Shown in pieces: positions 35,667-47,700 of a stretch of DNA of 64,000 bases. Numbering within the stretch: the first letter of the stretch is position 1; every line of letters starts with the position of its first letter. The notes beneath the pieces were generated by a model. That model did no database searches. It was not told the origin of the DNA and worked only from the letters and a program-made list of their open reading frames with translations. A program made the translations under genes and the position numbers. Source of the DNA: Methylopumilus sp026399645 (GTDB lineage: Bacteria > Pseudomonadota > Gammaproteobacteria > Burkholderiales > Methylophilaceae); NCBI RefSeq assembly GCF_965184065.1, contig NZ_OZ239098.1; one strand, written 5' to 3'.

Positions 35667-36128
35667 ATGTCCTGGCTGCTATCACCTCCAGTTAAAGGTA
35701 ATAAGTTATCGTGGCTCATGGAAGAGGGCTCTTTGACGGAGCGATTAAAAAAAGAGTTTGATGATGTTAAGGTTGAAGTTGTTTATGAAGGGGCTTATTT
35801 ACTAGACAAAAGCTTTTATATGCGTGAGGTTTTTTTAAAAAGTAATGATAGCCCTAAAGTTTTTGCAAGGACTCTAGTTAAGAAAGAGGATTTGCAGGAA
35901 GTGTGGAGCTCTCTTAAAAATTTAGGTGATCAATCACTTGCTACGATTTTATTTAACTCACCAGAAATTAAAAAAACCTCAGTGTTTTATAAGGAGTTAT
36001 TTTTAGATGATTCGATATTTGCACATATTAATGCATTAAGCCCAATTCATCAAAAGTCATTATGGGCAAGAAGGTCATCGTGGGAAAAACAAGGCACTTA
36101 TCTTGAGTTGTTAGAGATTTTTTTATAA
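35667..36128 (+). CDS. ubiC: Chorismate--pyruvate lyase UbiC
   Basis: Makes 4-hydroxybenzoate from chorismate, first committed step of ubiquinone synthesis. 153 residues, slightly shorter than E. coli (165). Conserved points: WLMEEGSLTERLKKEF, YMREVFLKSNDSPKVFARTLV with the active-site Arg, and the end LWARRSSWEKQGTYLELLEIFL, which aligns with the E. coli LWGRRS...LLLTELFL terminus. It starts 2 bp after recG. Its partner ubiA is displaced 12.5 kb downstream by the secretion island. Confidence 0.9.
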   Translation: MSWLLSPPVKGNKLSWLMEEGSLTERLKKEFDDVKVEVVYEGAYLLDKSFYMREVFLKSNDSPKVFARTLVKKEDLQEVWSSLKNLGDQSLATILFNSPEIKKTSVFYKELFLDDSIFAHINALSPIHQKSLWARRSSWEKQGTYLELLEIFL

Positions 36129-36141
36129 AAGGCTAGTTTGT

Positions 36142-36165
36142 AAGCTATTGATGACAGCTTTTTTT
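36142..36165 (+). terminator. Weak terminator after ubiC
   Basis: Stem AAGCT / AGCTT with a 9-nt loop followed by seven T. It marks the end of the recG-ubiC transcript and the left edge of the accessory island. Confidence 0.45.
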
Positions 36166-36185
36166 CAAGTATTATATTAAAATTT

Positions 36186-36244
36186 AAAGAAAAATACTAT
36201 TAAAATTCTAAAGAAAAATACTATTAAAATTCTAAAGAAAAATA
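36186..36244 (+). repeat. 24-bp tandem repeat, 2.4 copies, at the 5' end of the TpsB frame
   Basis: Two perfect consecutive 24-bp units (36186-36209 and 36210-36233) and a third partial unit of 11 bp. Being 8 codons long, the repeat keeps the TpsB frame open and encodes NTIKILKK-type basic residues, which would supply the positively charged n-region of a signal peptide. Confidence 0.8.
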
Positions 36245-36270
36245 ATTTTAAATTATTTACTACTCTTAGT

Positions 36271-37962
36271 GTGTTATTACTTTTACTTTCGAGTAGTAAT
36301 TTTGCTATTGCTATTGATGCGGGTGACCAATTAAATCAAATAGAGCGGGATCAAAAGAGAAGAGAACCTCTCAGAGCAGCGCCAATAATAGAAGAGGATA
36401 AGCCCACTCCTAAGCCTAAAGTGCAAGGCGAAACTTTTAAGGTAAATAATTTCTTATTTGAGGGTAATACCCTAGTTTCATCTGATGAACTTAAAGCCTT
36501 TCTTAAAGCATACCTAAACCTTGAAATTACGTTAGATGAATTAAAGTCTGCCGTAGACTCCATCAGCATCTTTTATAAAGACCGCGGATATTTAGCAACA
36601 GCAACTCTTCCAAAGCAAGACATCACCGAGGGTATTGTGAGGATTATTATCACAGAAGCTAAATTTGGTGGGACAGAATTGATGCTCGATCCAAATATCA
36701 AATACCGTATTCAGCCCGAAATTATTCAGAAATTTGTTGAGTTTAATCACCCCAAAGGTGAAATTTTAAATTTAAATCGTCTTGGCAGGGCCATATTAAT
36801 CGCTGATGAGTTGCCAGGCGTCGCAGTGACGCAATCGTTACAGCCTGGTTCCAAAGAGGGGCAGACTAACTCAGTTTTGGACATCAATAATGAAAGTGCT
36901 TATATCGCAAGAGTATCAACAGATAATTATGGTGCTCGCGCCACAGGCTATGCTCGCTACCAGGCCAATGCATCATTTCTCAGCCCTTTGGGAACGGGCG
37001 ACAGGATTGATGTGGCTTACCTTCACTCTCGTGGAGTAGATTTTGGAAGATTTTCTTTTTCTAATCCCATAGGATACTCTGGGTTAAGAGCTGGTGTTGC
37101 AGCCAGTGCACTTAAATATGAAGTAGTTGCAGGGACAGCATTATCTCTGAAACCAGAGGGAGAAGCTGAGACAATTTCATTTGATCTTTCATACCCCTTA
37201 AATCGCTCTAGAACTTTTGATTTAAGTCTCACATCATCGCTCGAGAGAAAACATTTTAGAAACAAAATCGATAATGCGACGGATAGTAACTATTTGGTAG
37301 ATTTATTAAATTTCGGCAGTTCTTTAAATCATAAAAATACCTTATTCATAGCTGGCGAAACTTATGCTTCCATTGATTTTGATTTTGGAAATGCTAACTA
37401 TGATAATTCCCCAGCTAGTTTTAAATCTACCAAAGTTCAGCAACATGTCGAAGGCAGATTTAATCGTATGAAATTTGCAATTAATAACACGCAGTTTTAT
37501 ACGGAAACGATCAGCTCAGTATTAAAATTAAACGGACAGATATCAGATACAAATTTAGATTCCTCACAAAAGATTTATCTCGGAGGCGCAACGGGAGTCA
37601 GAAGCTACCCAACAAGTGAAGGGTCAGGCAGTAATGGATATATTTTTTCAGCAGAACTTCATAAAGAACTACCGAAAAATTTTACCGTGTTAGGTTTTTA
37701 TGATCATGGTTTTGCACAACAGTTTAATAAAAGTAAAGATAGTTTAGGAGCTGCAATCACGGAAGAAAAAAATACTTTTACTTTAAGAGGTTATGGTGTG
37801 TCGCTCGAATGGACTGGCTTTATTAATACATACCGTTCTTCAGTTGCGGCAATATGGTCAAAACGAATTGGAGGTCATCCCAACCCTGAAACAGATGGTT
37901 CGGATTCTGATGGAAGACAACCACATAATTTTCTTTGGATTCGAGGGGCAATAAATTTCTAG
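36271..37962 (+). CDS. TpsB/FhaC-type outer-membrane translocator (ShlB family)
   Basis: Two-partner-secretion pore that exports TpsA. 563 residues from GTG 36271: POTRA repeats (TFKVNNFLFEGNTLVSSDELKAFLKAYL, then the region around GIVRIIITEAKFGG), ShlB-type POTRA2, and a C-terminal 16-strand barrel ending in LWIRGAINF, with the terminal Phe preferred by the BAM complex. GTG leaves a signal peptide with no charged n-region. The open frame continues back to 36181 and encodes a basic stretch (KKNNFKLFTTLS before the hydrophobic core), but contains no ATG/GTG/TTG, so an ATT start upstream is possible. Partner is the TpsA protein at 38.8 kb. Confidence 0.92.
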   Translation: MLLLLLSSSNFAIAIDAGDQLNQIERDQKRREPLRAAPIIEEDKPTPKPKVQGETFKVNNFLFEGNTLVSSDELKAFLKAYLNLEITLDELKSAVDSISIFYKDRGYLATATLPKQDITEGIVRIIITEAKFGGTELMLDPNIKYRIQPEIIQKFVEFNHPKGEILNLNRLGRAILIADELPGVAVTQSLQPGSKEGQTNSVLDINNESAYIARVSTDNYGARATGYARYQANASFLSPLGTGDRIDVAYLHSRGVDFGRFSFSNPIGYSGLRAGVAASALKYEVVAGTALSLKPEGEAETISFDLSYPLNRSRTFDLSLTSSLERKHFRNKIDNATDSNYLVDLLNFGSSLNHKNTLFIAGETYASIDFDFGNANYDNSPASFKSTKVQQHVEGRFNRMKFAINNTQFYTETISSVLKLNGQISDTNLDSSQKIYLGGATGVRSYPTSEGSGSNGYIFSAELHKELPKNFTVLGFYDHGFAQQFNKSKDSLGAAITEEKNTFTLRGYGVSLEWTGFINTYRSSVAAIWSKRIGGHPNPETDGSDSDGRQPHNFLWIRGAINF

Positions 37963-38596
37963 TCTAAAAAAAAGTCTTAAAAAAAAGAATCAGAATAAAT
38001 TCCATATCATAAGCCCGAAGAAGTCTCTTAAATCTATTGAACTCGCTGGGGAAAAGTTATTGTTACAAGGGGACGTAAAACTGCTCACTATAAATAATTT
38101 AGTTAAAAAATCTGGTTATTCCGTTGGCAATATTTATTATCACTATAAAAATATACAAAATTTTTATGCCACTATCTTTTTGAGAAAAAGATTAGGCGTA
38201 TATATCGAGTTAATAAATGAAATAAATAATTTTTCGTCAGCAAAGACATGTCCTGATTTGTGGAAATTTATTTTAGAATTTATTTTTGATAAGCTCACAG
38301 GAAAATTTAAAATTAGCATCATAAGCTATCTTTTTCTTCAAGCCTATAAGAGCAAAGAAAAATCATATGAATTAGAGCAAATTATTGATTGTCTGATTGA
38401 GCCATTAATGCATTGTCAAAAGAGAAATAAAACAAATACATTTTTATTGATAGGTGAGGAAGAATTAAAATTAAAGCTAAGATCTCTTCGGGTATTCATT
38501 GAAACACCTTTCCTTGAAGGGAATTCGATTGCAGGTAAAGCCCTCCATTTCGAACTGACGCTGAAATACTGCCTAGCAACCTTTTGTAAAACTTAA
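37955..38596 (+). CDS. TetR/AcrR-type regulator between tpsB and tpsA (probable ATT start)
   Basis: Helix-turn-helix regulator of TetR type: SIELAGEKLLLQGDVKLLT (helix 1), INNLVKKSGYSVGNIYYHYKNIQNFY (helices 2-4), then an effector domain of about 150 residues without recognisable ligand motif. The first conventional start is TTG 38060, which would cut off HTH helix 1. The full domain requires the upstream frame, whose only plausible start is ATT 37955, six bases after GAGGGG and overlapping the tpsB stop codon. This gives 213 residues, normal for TetR. Likely represses or tunes the secretion island; target site not identified. Confidence 0.75.
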   Translation: MSSLKKSLKKKNQNKFHIISPKKSLKSIELAGEKLLLQGDVKLLTINNLVKKSGYSVGNIYYHYKNIQNFYATIFLRKRLGVYIELINEINNFSSAKTCPDLWKFILEFIFDKLTGKFKISIISYLFLQAYKSKEKSYELEQIIDCLIEPLMHCQKRNKTNTFLLIGEEELKLKLRSLRVFIETPFLEGNSIAGKALHFELTLKYCLATFCKT

Positions 38597-38759
38597 TTTT
38601 TTAGAACTTTGATTATTACTTGTAAAAAGTATGGTCAATTTAGTATTTAAAATCATCTAGTTAGATAAAAAAAAATTTGAATCTAAAACCGAACGCTATG
38701 TAACTTCTTTGTCATAAATTTGAGTTATATTCAGCAAATTAAATCTTAATAATTTTCTT
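38597..38759 (+). promoter_or_regulatory. tpsA upstream region
   Basis: 163 bp, strongly A/T-rich, between the TetR-type gene and tpsA. It presumably holds the tpsA promoter and any TetR operator, but no convincing -35/-10 pair or long palindrome could be read, and no Shine-Dalgarno precedes the GTG start. Confidence 0.3.
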
Positions 38760-41700
38760 GTGACAATTTTTTCAAAAATAAAATTAATCTTTTTGTTGGT
38801 CTTTTTTGGCCTTCAAACCCCAGCAGTTGCTGACTTGGCAGTTGATACCCTTCCTGTTAACGGTCAAGTAGTGTCCGGCGATGCCTTGGTTGAAACTTCT
38901 GGAACAGTGCTTAATATAAATCAAACATCGCAACGTGCAATTTTAAGCTGGGATACTTTTAACGTAGGACAAGACGCGACTGTAAATTTTAATCAACCCA
39001 ATGCTAGTGCGTCCACTTTAAATAGAATCGGCGGCCAGAGTCCAAGCAAAATTTTTGGAAAAATAAATGCCACGGGTGAAGTGATCCTTCAAAACTCCGC
39101 TGGCGTATACATCAGTAAATCAGGCAGATTAGATGTAGGCTCCATCACAGCAACCTCGCATTCCATCAGTAATGATGACTATCTTAATGGCCAATATCAT
39201 TATGATCGAAATGGCGCTCGCGGCAGTGTAGTTAATGAGGGTACTATTCATTCAAGCCTCAAAGGATATGTGGCGCTTCTGGCTCCTGAGGTCAGAAACT
39301 CAGGACTTATTATGGCTCAAATGGGGACAGTTGTCATGGCTGCTGGTGAGAGAGTCACCTTAAATTTCGATTCGAACAGTCATCTAGCCTCCATCACGAC
39401 CACGCCATCCACAATCAATACACTTATTGAAAATAAATCAGCTGTTACTGTGAGCGGCGGCACAATTATCTTGTCTGCAAAAGCGCTCAATACTTTGGTT
39501 TCGGGGTTGATTAAGCAGAGTGGAACGTTAAATGCAAGTGATATGGGTACTAAATTAGTGAGTGTTGGTGGACGAATTTTGATTGAAGGTGATTCAATCC
39601 ATGTTGCAACTAATTCAGAGACTCTAGCCCAGGGCTCAGCGGGAGGCGGAGAAGTTAAAATTATTGCCTCACAGTCATTGACCCTAGAATCTCAGTCCAA
39701 AATTAATGTATCTGCAATAGATAATGGCAACGGAGGTTCTATTAAAACTTCTGCACCTCAGACTTTATTAGCAGGCCAATTGGAAGCACATGGTGGTGTA
39801 ATTGCTGGAAAGGGTGGGTTGATTGAAACACAGACAGACAATCTAAATATTACTGATACTGCTCAAGTGGCTGCGATCAGTCGTGATCAAGTCAATGCAG
39901 AGGGTCAATGGATCATGAATTTACCTCATCTCACCATGACGCAAAATATCGCCGCACTTATTTCCAGTACACTTAAAGACACGAATGTGCAATTAAATGT
40001 ATATCGATCCTCATTTGATTTATTAAAAGATCAAATCATTGAAAAAATTTCAGGTATTAAAACATCTTTTGAAATTCATTCAAAAACACAAATGAACATA
40101 GCGGGCAATATTTCGAGTGACACCTCAGCTCCTCTTGACCTCATTCTTAAAAGTTATGAGTCTATTCTTGTGAGTGCATCATCAACGGTTCATGTTAGAA
40201 ATATTAATGTAGAGGCCCCAACAATTTCAGTAGCAGGCAATCTAAATGCATATGGAAGTACTCATCAGGACTCTTCACCTTTTATGGCGCTTCTTGGTGC
40301 AAGAATTGCAATCGCTGGTAACTTGCGTTCCGGTTCAAAACAAAATTCAGGTCGGATTCTTGTCAAGGGTGCAAATGAGATAGCCATCAATTCTTCAGCA
40401 AAAATAATCACTGAAGGTAATGAGGGCGGATCAGTCATCATGCAATCTGAGTATGGAAGTATTTCAGTACTTGGAACGATCATGACAAACGGAGAGAGCG
40501 GACGAGGGGGTACCATCGATATTGATGCTCACCATTCTTTCATTGCGCAGGATGCCAAGCTATTTGCTAACGGTCTTACTGATGGCGGATCTATTGTCGT
40601 CTTATCGCGTCATGGTGATGTGAATTTCCAACAAAGCTTTATCCAAACGAACGGAGGGGCAGGTGTTGGCGGAACAATTCTTATGTCCGGTGTGAATAAT
40701 ACTTATATCTCCAGCACCGAGATATCAGCGACAGGTGAAGTGAAAGGCGGTACGATTAAGGTTGGTAATGATTTAGCAGGTCAACGGGTCCCATTCTCAA
40801 AATATTTAGATGTTGATATTTTCTCAAGTATCAATGCCTCACAAATAAATCCAAATCATAAAAATTATCAGGGTGGTTTCATTGAAACTTCAGCCCACAC
40901 TGTCAATCTCTTAGGTTCCATTAATGCCGGTCGTGGAGGAATGTGGCTTCTTGATCCAATTGATATTGTTATCGATGCTACCAAAGCAGGCTATATTAAA
41001 ACCGTTCTCGACGCAGGCTCGTCAGTCACAATTACCACAGGAAATCCCACCAATACCGTAGGTGAAAACAGCATTTCAGGATCCTCAGGTAATGGTGATA
41101 TTACAATCAATGCCGCTATCTCGTCCGCAGGGCTTGGCGCATCTCTAACATTAACCGCCGCTAATGAGATCTATGTCAATCAAGCCATCACACTATCAGG
41201 CGCTGGAAGTTCAATTACATTCACAGCGATTAATACAAATCTCTCGAACAACATTACAACTAACGGCGATCAAACATTTAATGGAAATATAAAGCTTTAT
41301 AGCGGCATCACACTCACAAGTAACGGTGGAAATGTGAATATCACAGGTAATGTGATTGGCATTTCAGGGCTTCTGGAATTTTTAGGTGGGGGTGTCTATA
41401 AATATAATGGTACAAGTTATACGGTAGGTGTCGGATCAAGCCCAGTGAGTGTGCTTTACACCTCCTCCTCGTCAACATACTCATGGCAAGCACAATCTAC
41501 TTCGGCAGAAGTGTTATTAGTTGCAGGCGGCGGCGGTGGCGGTATGGATATGGGCGGCGGCGGCGGCGGCGGCGGAGTTATTGCGCAAACAGTGACCACA
41601 ACGGCTCAAGCTTTTTATGAGATCAAAGTCGGCGCAGGAGGTTCAGGGGCTCCGGCTGGAGGTACGAATGGTCAAAATGGTGGCCATAATTTTAATATCA

Positions 41701-44700
41701 ATGCGAGCTCAGGTAACAATTCTACACTTCAACATGCAGGTGGCACGCTCACCGCTGTGGGTGGCGGTTATGGTGGTACAAGTTATTGGTCATCACCTTT
41801 AGGCGGTCAAGGCGGAACTGGCGGTTCAGGCGGTGGTGCTGCAGGTTATAACGCTGGCACCTCAGGTAAAAATGGGAGTGGTACTGCAGGTCAAGGCTAT
41901 GCAGGTGCAAGTGGATACGGTCACCACGTGTCTGGCGGGGGTGGGGGTGCAGGTGCTCCAGGAAATACGGGTGGTTCTAATGGCGCATCCTCAGGCGGTG
42001 CGGGCATTGAAAACTGCATCTTAGGGACTTGCTACTACTGGGGTGGCGGTGGTGGTGGAGCTGGATACTCTTACACCGGAGGTAACGGGGGCATAGGTGG
42101 TGGAGGTGGTGGTGCTGTAGGTACTACAACAGGAGGTGCTGGTTATAACAATGGCTCTGCAGGTGGTGGTGGATGTACAGGCTGTTGGGCACAAACACCA
42201 GGGGGCAATGCAGGAGCTAACACAGGTGGCGGCGGCGGTGGTGGATCCCATTACAACACAACCAATCAGGGAGGTAATGGTGGCTCAGGGATTGTAGTCC
42301 TTAAATACAATGGCTCATTGATCATTAATTCTGGCTCGGGCGCTGCTCAAATAGCTGGTGCGGCTTCAAATGGCGCACTAACAATTAATTCAAATAGCGT
42401 TCTAAGTAGTATTGGAGGGGCTATTTCAGGTGCGATGAGCCTCACTAAACTAGGCTCAGGCACGCTCACTTTAAGTGGTACAAGTAGCTCCTACACTGGT
42501 GTGACCGCGATTTCAGCGGGTACCATTAAATTAGGAGCGGCTGGCGCAATATCAGATTCATCAGCGGTCAGCCTCACAGGTACACTGGATCTCAATAGCT
42601 TCTCCGAGACAATTGGCTCCCTCTCAGGCGCCGGCACCATCACAAGCTCTGCCGCAGGCACGCCCACCCTTACAATTGGAGCTGACAATACATCATCCAC
42701 ATTTACAGGTCTGATTGAAAACGGTTCTGCCACAGTGACACTCACTAAATCAGGCTCCGGCACACTTACTTTAAGTGGTAGCAATACTTATACCGGAGGC
42801 ACGAATATCAATGCGGGTGTTTTAAGTTTAGGCTCTACGAATGCCATTGGTTCATCAGGCACCATTTCATTTGGCGGTGGCACACTTCAATACACAAGTT
42901 CCAATACGACAGATTATTCAAGTCGACTCAGTGGCGCTTCAGGCCAAGCATTTAAAGTCGACACCAACGGACGCACAGTCACTTGGGCCAGTGACCTCAC
43001 CAATGCATCCAGCTCGATCACGAAGTCGGGAACAGGGACCCTTACTATTTCGAATACTATTGGAGCGAGCTCAGTCAATATTACAGTAACTGGGGGCACT
43101 CTTAGCTTACCGGGGACTGAATCACAATTGGCTGGCCTGGGAACCATCAGCCTTCAAGGGGGAACCTTGAGTTGTCCTAACTGCCCTTCATTAGGCGACG
43201 TCACTGCAACCGCAGGCTCGACACTCACTCTCAGTGGACAAGATGCGGTATTTAGAACGCTGACACTTGCATCCGGCGTGACAATGGAAGCAGGCTCAAT
43301 CACAGTGACTGGAGTAAGCTCACTTGGTGGCAATATTACCGCAACATCTGGCAATATTAATTTTGGTGGTGCAGTGACATTAGTGGCGGGGACTACCATC
43401 ACCAACACGAACCGTAACGTTGTATTTGGCTCGACAGTCAATGGCTTTAACAGTCTCGAGGTGCAAGCAGGCAGCGGTATTGTGACTTTCACTGGTGCCA
43501 TTGGTGGTAACACTGCTATTAGAAGTCTGAATGTAGTTGCATCGGGCGGCATCTACCTTAACGACGTTACCATTCAAGGTTTATCAAACGGCCTCTATTT
43601 TGAGAAGTTTGTAGGTCAAGCTTATGGCAATATGACTTTTTATAATACTGCTACACGACTTAATATTAATAATGGTAACGGTGCAACGATGCCAGCTTCA
43701 TTAACGAATCCCATTACGACGATTAATGCAGCAAATGGAACTGTCAATGTTACCACGGCCACTAGCACACATATTTATGTCTGCCCAGGTACAGATTGTG
43801 ACTCCAATTACTCTGTTCGCGCCACGGGTTACTTCATGGCACCTACTTCAGGTACCTACACTTTTGTGACCTATGCAGACGATGACCATTATTTATTCAT
43901 TGGTAACAATAGCGAATCTATTTCAGATTTTATGACACGCGTTCAATCAACAAGCGCAACTCCTAATACAGGAGAGCGAGGCTTAGTAGTGCGTGCACCA
44001 GGTTGTTGTCAACGTGTGACCGGTACGACAAGTTTGGTTGCGGGAGGCCGTTATCCAATTTATGCCACTTTCAATGAAGGGGGTGGTGGAGATTACATGT
44101 GGACTAAGTTTATGTTGCCAGGCCAGTCAAGTTTTGTGAGTGGAGTGCACAGTGATGTATCGAGTGGCTTAGGTTATTACTACAGTAATCCTGCGGGAGC
44201 GAGTGGGGGAGGAGGTGTAACAGGAGTGGCATTGACTGGGCCTGTAACACTGAATGGGAACTCCACTATTTCAAGTGCTAATGCAAGTGTCACCATCACA
44301 GGGGCACTATCGAGTGATGCGACCCCGAGGAATTTTGTGGTGAATGCCCAATCATTCAATGCACAAGCCTTGTCTTCTTTATCTAATTTGAGTGTCACTG
44401 TGGCAGATTCTAGTGCGATTACTGGCATCATTTCAAGTGCTACTTCTGTACCTGATATGCAATTCACGAAAGCGGGCGATGGAATATTGACCTTGTCAGC
44501 TAATAATACCTATTCAGGATCAACGCTTATCAGCGCAGGCACGCTAAAATTAACTGGTTCAAATGCATCACTTGGGGCATCAACAAATTCATTAACCATC
44601 GCAGGCGGGACCCTTGATCTCGTCAATAAAGCACTCACACTCAATACGCTTACCATGAACAACGCGAGTAGCTATATTACGAACACCAGCGGTACTTCAA

Positions 44701-47700
44701 GCATGATAGTGACAAATCCAAGTTCGCTCAGAGGCTCAATTACAACTCAAGGTACGCAAACTTATTCAAGTGGAATTTCTCTCACAGGCAATATGTCCTT
44801 TGCCTCAACTAATAGCGATATCATATTTAGTTCAACTGTCTCAGGAGCTTATAACCTCACAGTGAATTCAGGATCAGGTACAGCAAGATTTAATGGTGCT
44901 TTGAATAATATTGTGAATTTTTCAAGCCTAGGTACCACCATTCTTGATAGAAGCATTGCAACTACAGGCACACAAACCTATGGAGCAACCACACTTAGCG
45001 CAGGAGTTTTACTCTCCACAACAAACGATGACGTAACTTTTAACTCTACTCTCTCAGGACCCTTTGGATTAACCGCAAATGTTGGAACTGCACAGGTTGT
45101 ATTCTCCGGACGAGTGGGAGGAGACGGTAATTTGGCCGATGCCTTAGCATCGATTTCTATTACTGGCAAAGCATATATGGTTGAAGATATATATACAGCA
45201 AACGACCAAACCTATTCAACAGACATCACGATCAATGGGGTTCGAGCATTACAAAGTTTGAATGGCAGTATTACTCTGGGCGGTAACGTTAATGCGGTGG
45301 GCAATGCCACAATTGTTCTCTTAGGTGGCGGAATTTATAAATATAATGCGGACTCGTATACAGCAACAAGCACAGTAAATACAATTACTGGTATTTCGTA
45401 TACCTCTTCTACAGGCCAATATTCTTGGAATGCAGCAGCGGGTTCAGCACAAGTTCTAATTGTTGCTGGTGGCGGTGGCGGTGGCTCTGATATGGGCGGT
45501 GGCGGCGGCGGTGGCGGCGTTATTGCATCTAATACTGTGGCTCTCTCAAGAGGGAATGCATATACAATTGTTGTAGGTCAAGGGGGCAGCGGAGCACCAG
45601 CTGGTCAAGGACGAGTGGCAGGTAGTAACGGCTCTAACTCATCATTTGCGGGGTTAGTGGCGATTGGCGGCGGCGGCGGCGCATCGAATCATGATGGCTC
45701 TTCGAATCCTGCTGGAAACGGTGGAAGTGGTGGGGGAGCATCAGGAGGCGCCCAAAGTCCTAACGGTGGCAGCGGCGGTGGCGGTGGATATGGTGGTGGC
45801 AGAGCGGGAACTGGAACTGTTGGCCAAGGCAATAACGGTTCTTTTGGTATTTGGGCATGGTATCCCGGTGGTGGTGGTGGCGCCGGTGCTGCTGGGTCCA
45901 CTAATCCAGCTCATGGAGGCAGGGGCATTGAAAATAATATCCTAGGAGTCAGTTATTACTGGGGTGGCGGTGGCGGTGGCTCAGGCTATTCGAACATTGG
46001 AGGTAACGGAGGCATAGGCGGCGGCGGCGGCGGTGCTGTAGGTACTACAACAGGAGGTGCCGGTTATAACAATGGCTCTGCAGGTGGTGGTGGATGTACA
46101 GGTTGTTGGGCACAAACACCAGGTGGCAATGCAGGTGCCAACACAGGTGGCGGTGGCGGTGGCGGCTCCCATTACAACAGTAATAACCAAGGAGGCAATG
46201 GTGGTTCGGGGATTGTTGCTTTTAAATATGCCACCAACAATAGCCTTACTTTAACGGCAAGTAATGGCAGGGTGAATCTTCCCAGTGATTTAACTTTAAG
46301 TAATCTTAATAGCTTTACCTTAGTTGATGGCAACCTTAATCGAGACTTAACTTTTAATGCTTTGGCACTGGTTAACACTTCATTAGATCTCGTGAATCGA
46401 AAATTAACTAGCGCAACATTGAGTATGGATGCTAATAGTTCGATCACAAATAGCAGTGGCTTTGCTAAGTTACAAGTGACAGGCGCTGCGTCACTTGCTG
46501 GCTCTATTACTACGGGTCGCGGCTTTTTTACAGTGCCAAATGCACTCACAATTAAAAATGTGGTGACACAGCTTGACGAAACACTAGAAACGTCATGGGG
46601 CCAATACTTCGGCGGAGCGGTCACTTTGGTAGGAAATGCGACTTTAAGATCTTATACTTTCGATAATTTGGCCTTAGATAACGGTAAAAGTAATTCATTT
46701 GATATTGGCTTTAATTCAACCATAAAAGGAAACTATGACTTAACTATTGATGCAGGATTAGGTTACGTTCTCTTTAAAGACCGCATTGGGGAAGACCCAG
46801 CTTTGGAGACAAGCTCAACGATTATGACTTTGAACCGTAACAACGGAAATGATTATGTTGGTTATGGCAATCGTAACTATGGTGGTGGTACAAGTTATGC
46901 AACGAGTGTTGTTAGATCATCTAATAATTTAAAAAACTTGACCGTCTCGGGTAATGAGATCTTTATTAAGGCGGACATTACAACGGAATACAATCAATCT
47001 TACACAGGACACACACAAATTGGAGACAATGGCACAAATGGATTAACACGATCCCTAATTTCTCTTGATCCTACGATTAGTTTTTATGGAAGATCGATTC
47101 GATATGAAACGATTGTGAATGGAGCTTATGTGTATCAAGATACTACAAACAAATATACCTTTGATGATGAGTCATCAGCTCCAACGCATACGCTTATTCT
47201 TAAAGCAAAAGGTTATTGTTACGTGGGCACTTCTGCAGCCTGCGGAGATACCGGTAATATAAGAAAAGCACTAGAGCCAAGTTCAGGTTTAGCAAGCGCA
47301 ACTGTTCTTTTTAATTCTTGGAAACCACTCGTCAACGTTCTCACTGACAATATTACTATGTTGTTTCCAAGTGCGACATATAATCCGTTAACTTTTAATA
47401 TCAATGCACTCTCAATTCCTCGCGGAGTAAATGATGGCTCAAGAAGTACGACTGAATCAAGTACGATAGCCAATAAAGCGACAGTTAATTATCAGGCTTC
47501 ACTAAGACCAAGAGCAGGGCCTGAAAATGTGAGAAGTCTAGCAGCTGTAGGCAGAACGACTGCAATTGCTAGAGGCATGGGGGGTATCGCTGTAAGAGGT
47601 GTTCTAGGAAATGAAGTACGTAACTCAGGCCCTTCGAAAGACTTTGCAGTGTTTACCCCTGTTAAAATTAACTTGAATGGCAACGTGGTAATTGGTAATG

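Noticed and set aside
38597..38759. Sigma-70 promoter candidates before tpsA
   Set aside because: The TTG-like and TATATT-like hexamers have spacings of 11-15 bp, too short to be convincing.
42021..42251. Long minus-strand open frames across tpsA rich in Ala, Thr, Pro and Cys
   Set aside because: They are antisense shadows of the glycine-codon-rich repeats (GGN reads as NCC), with no ribosome-binding sites.
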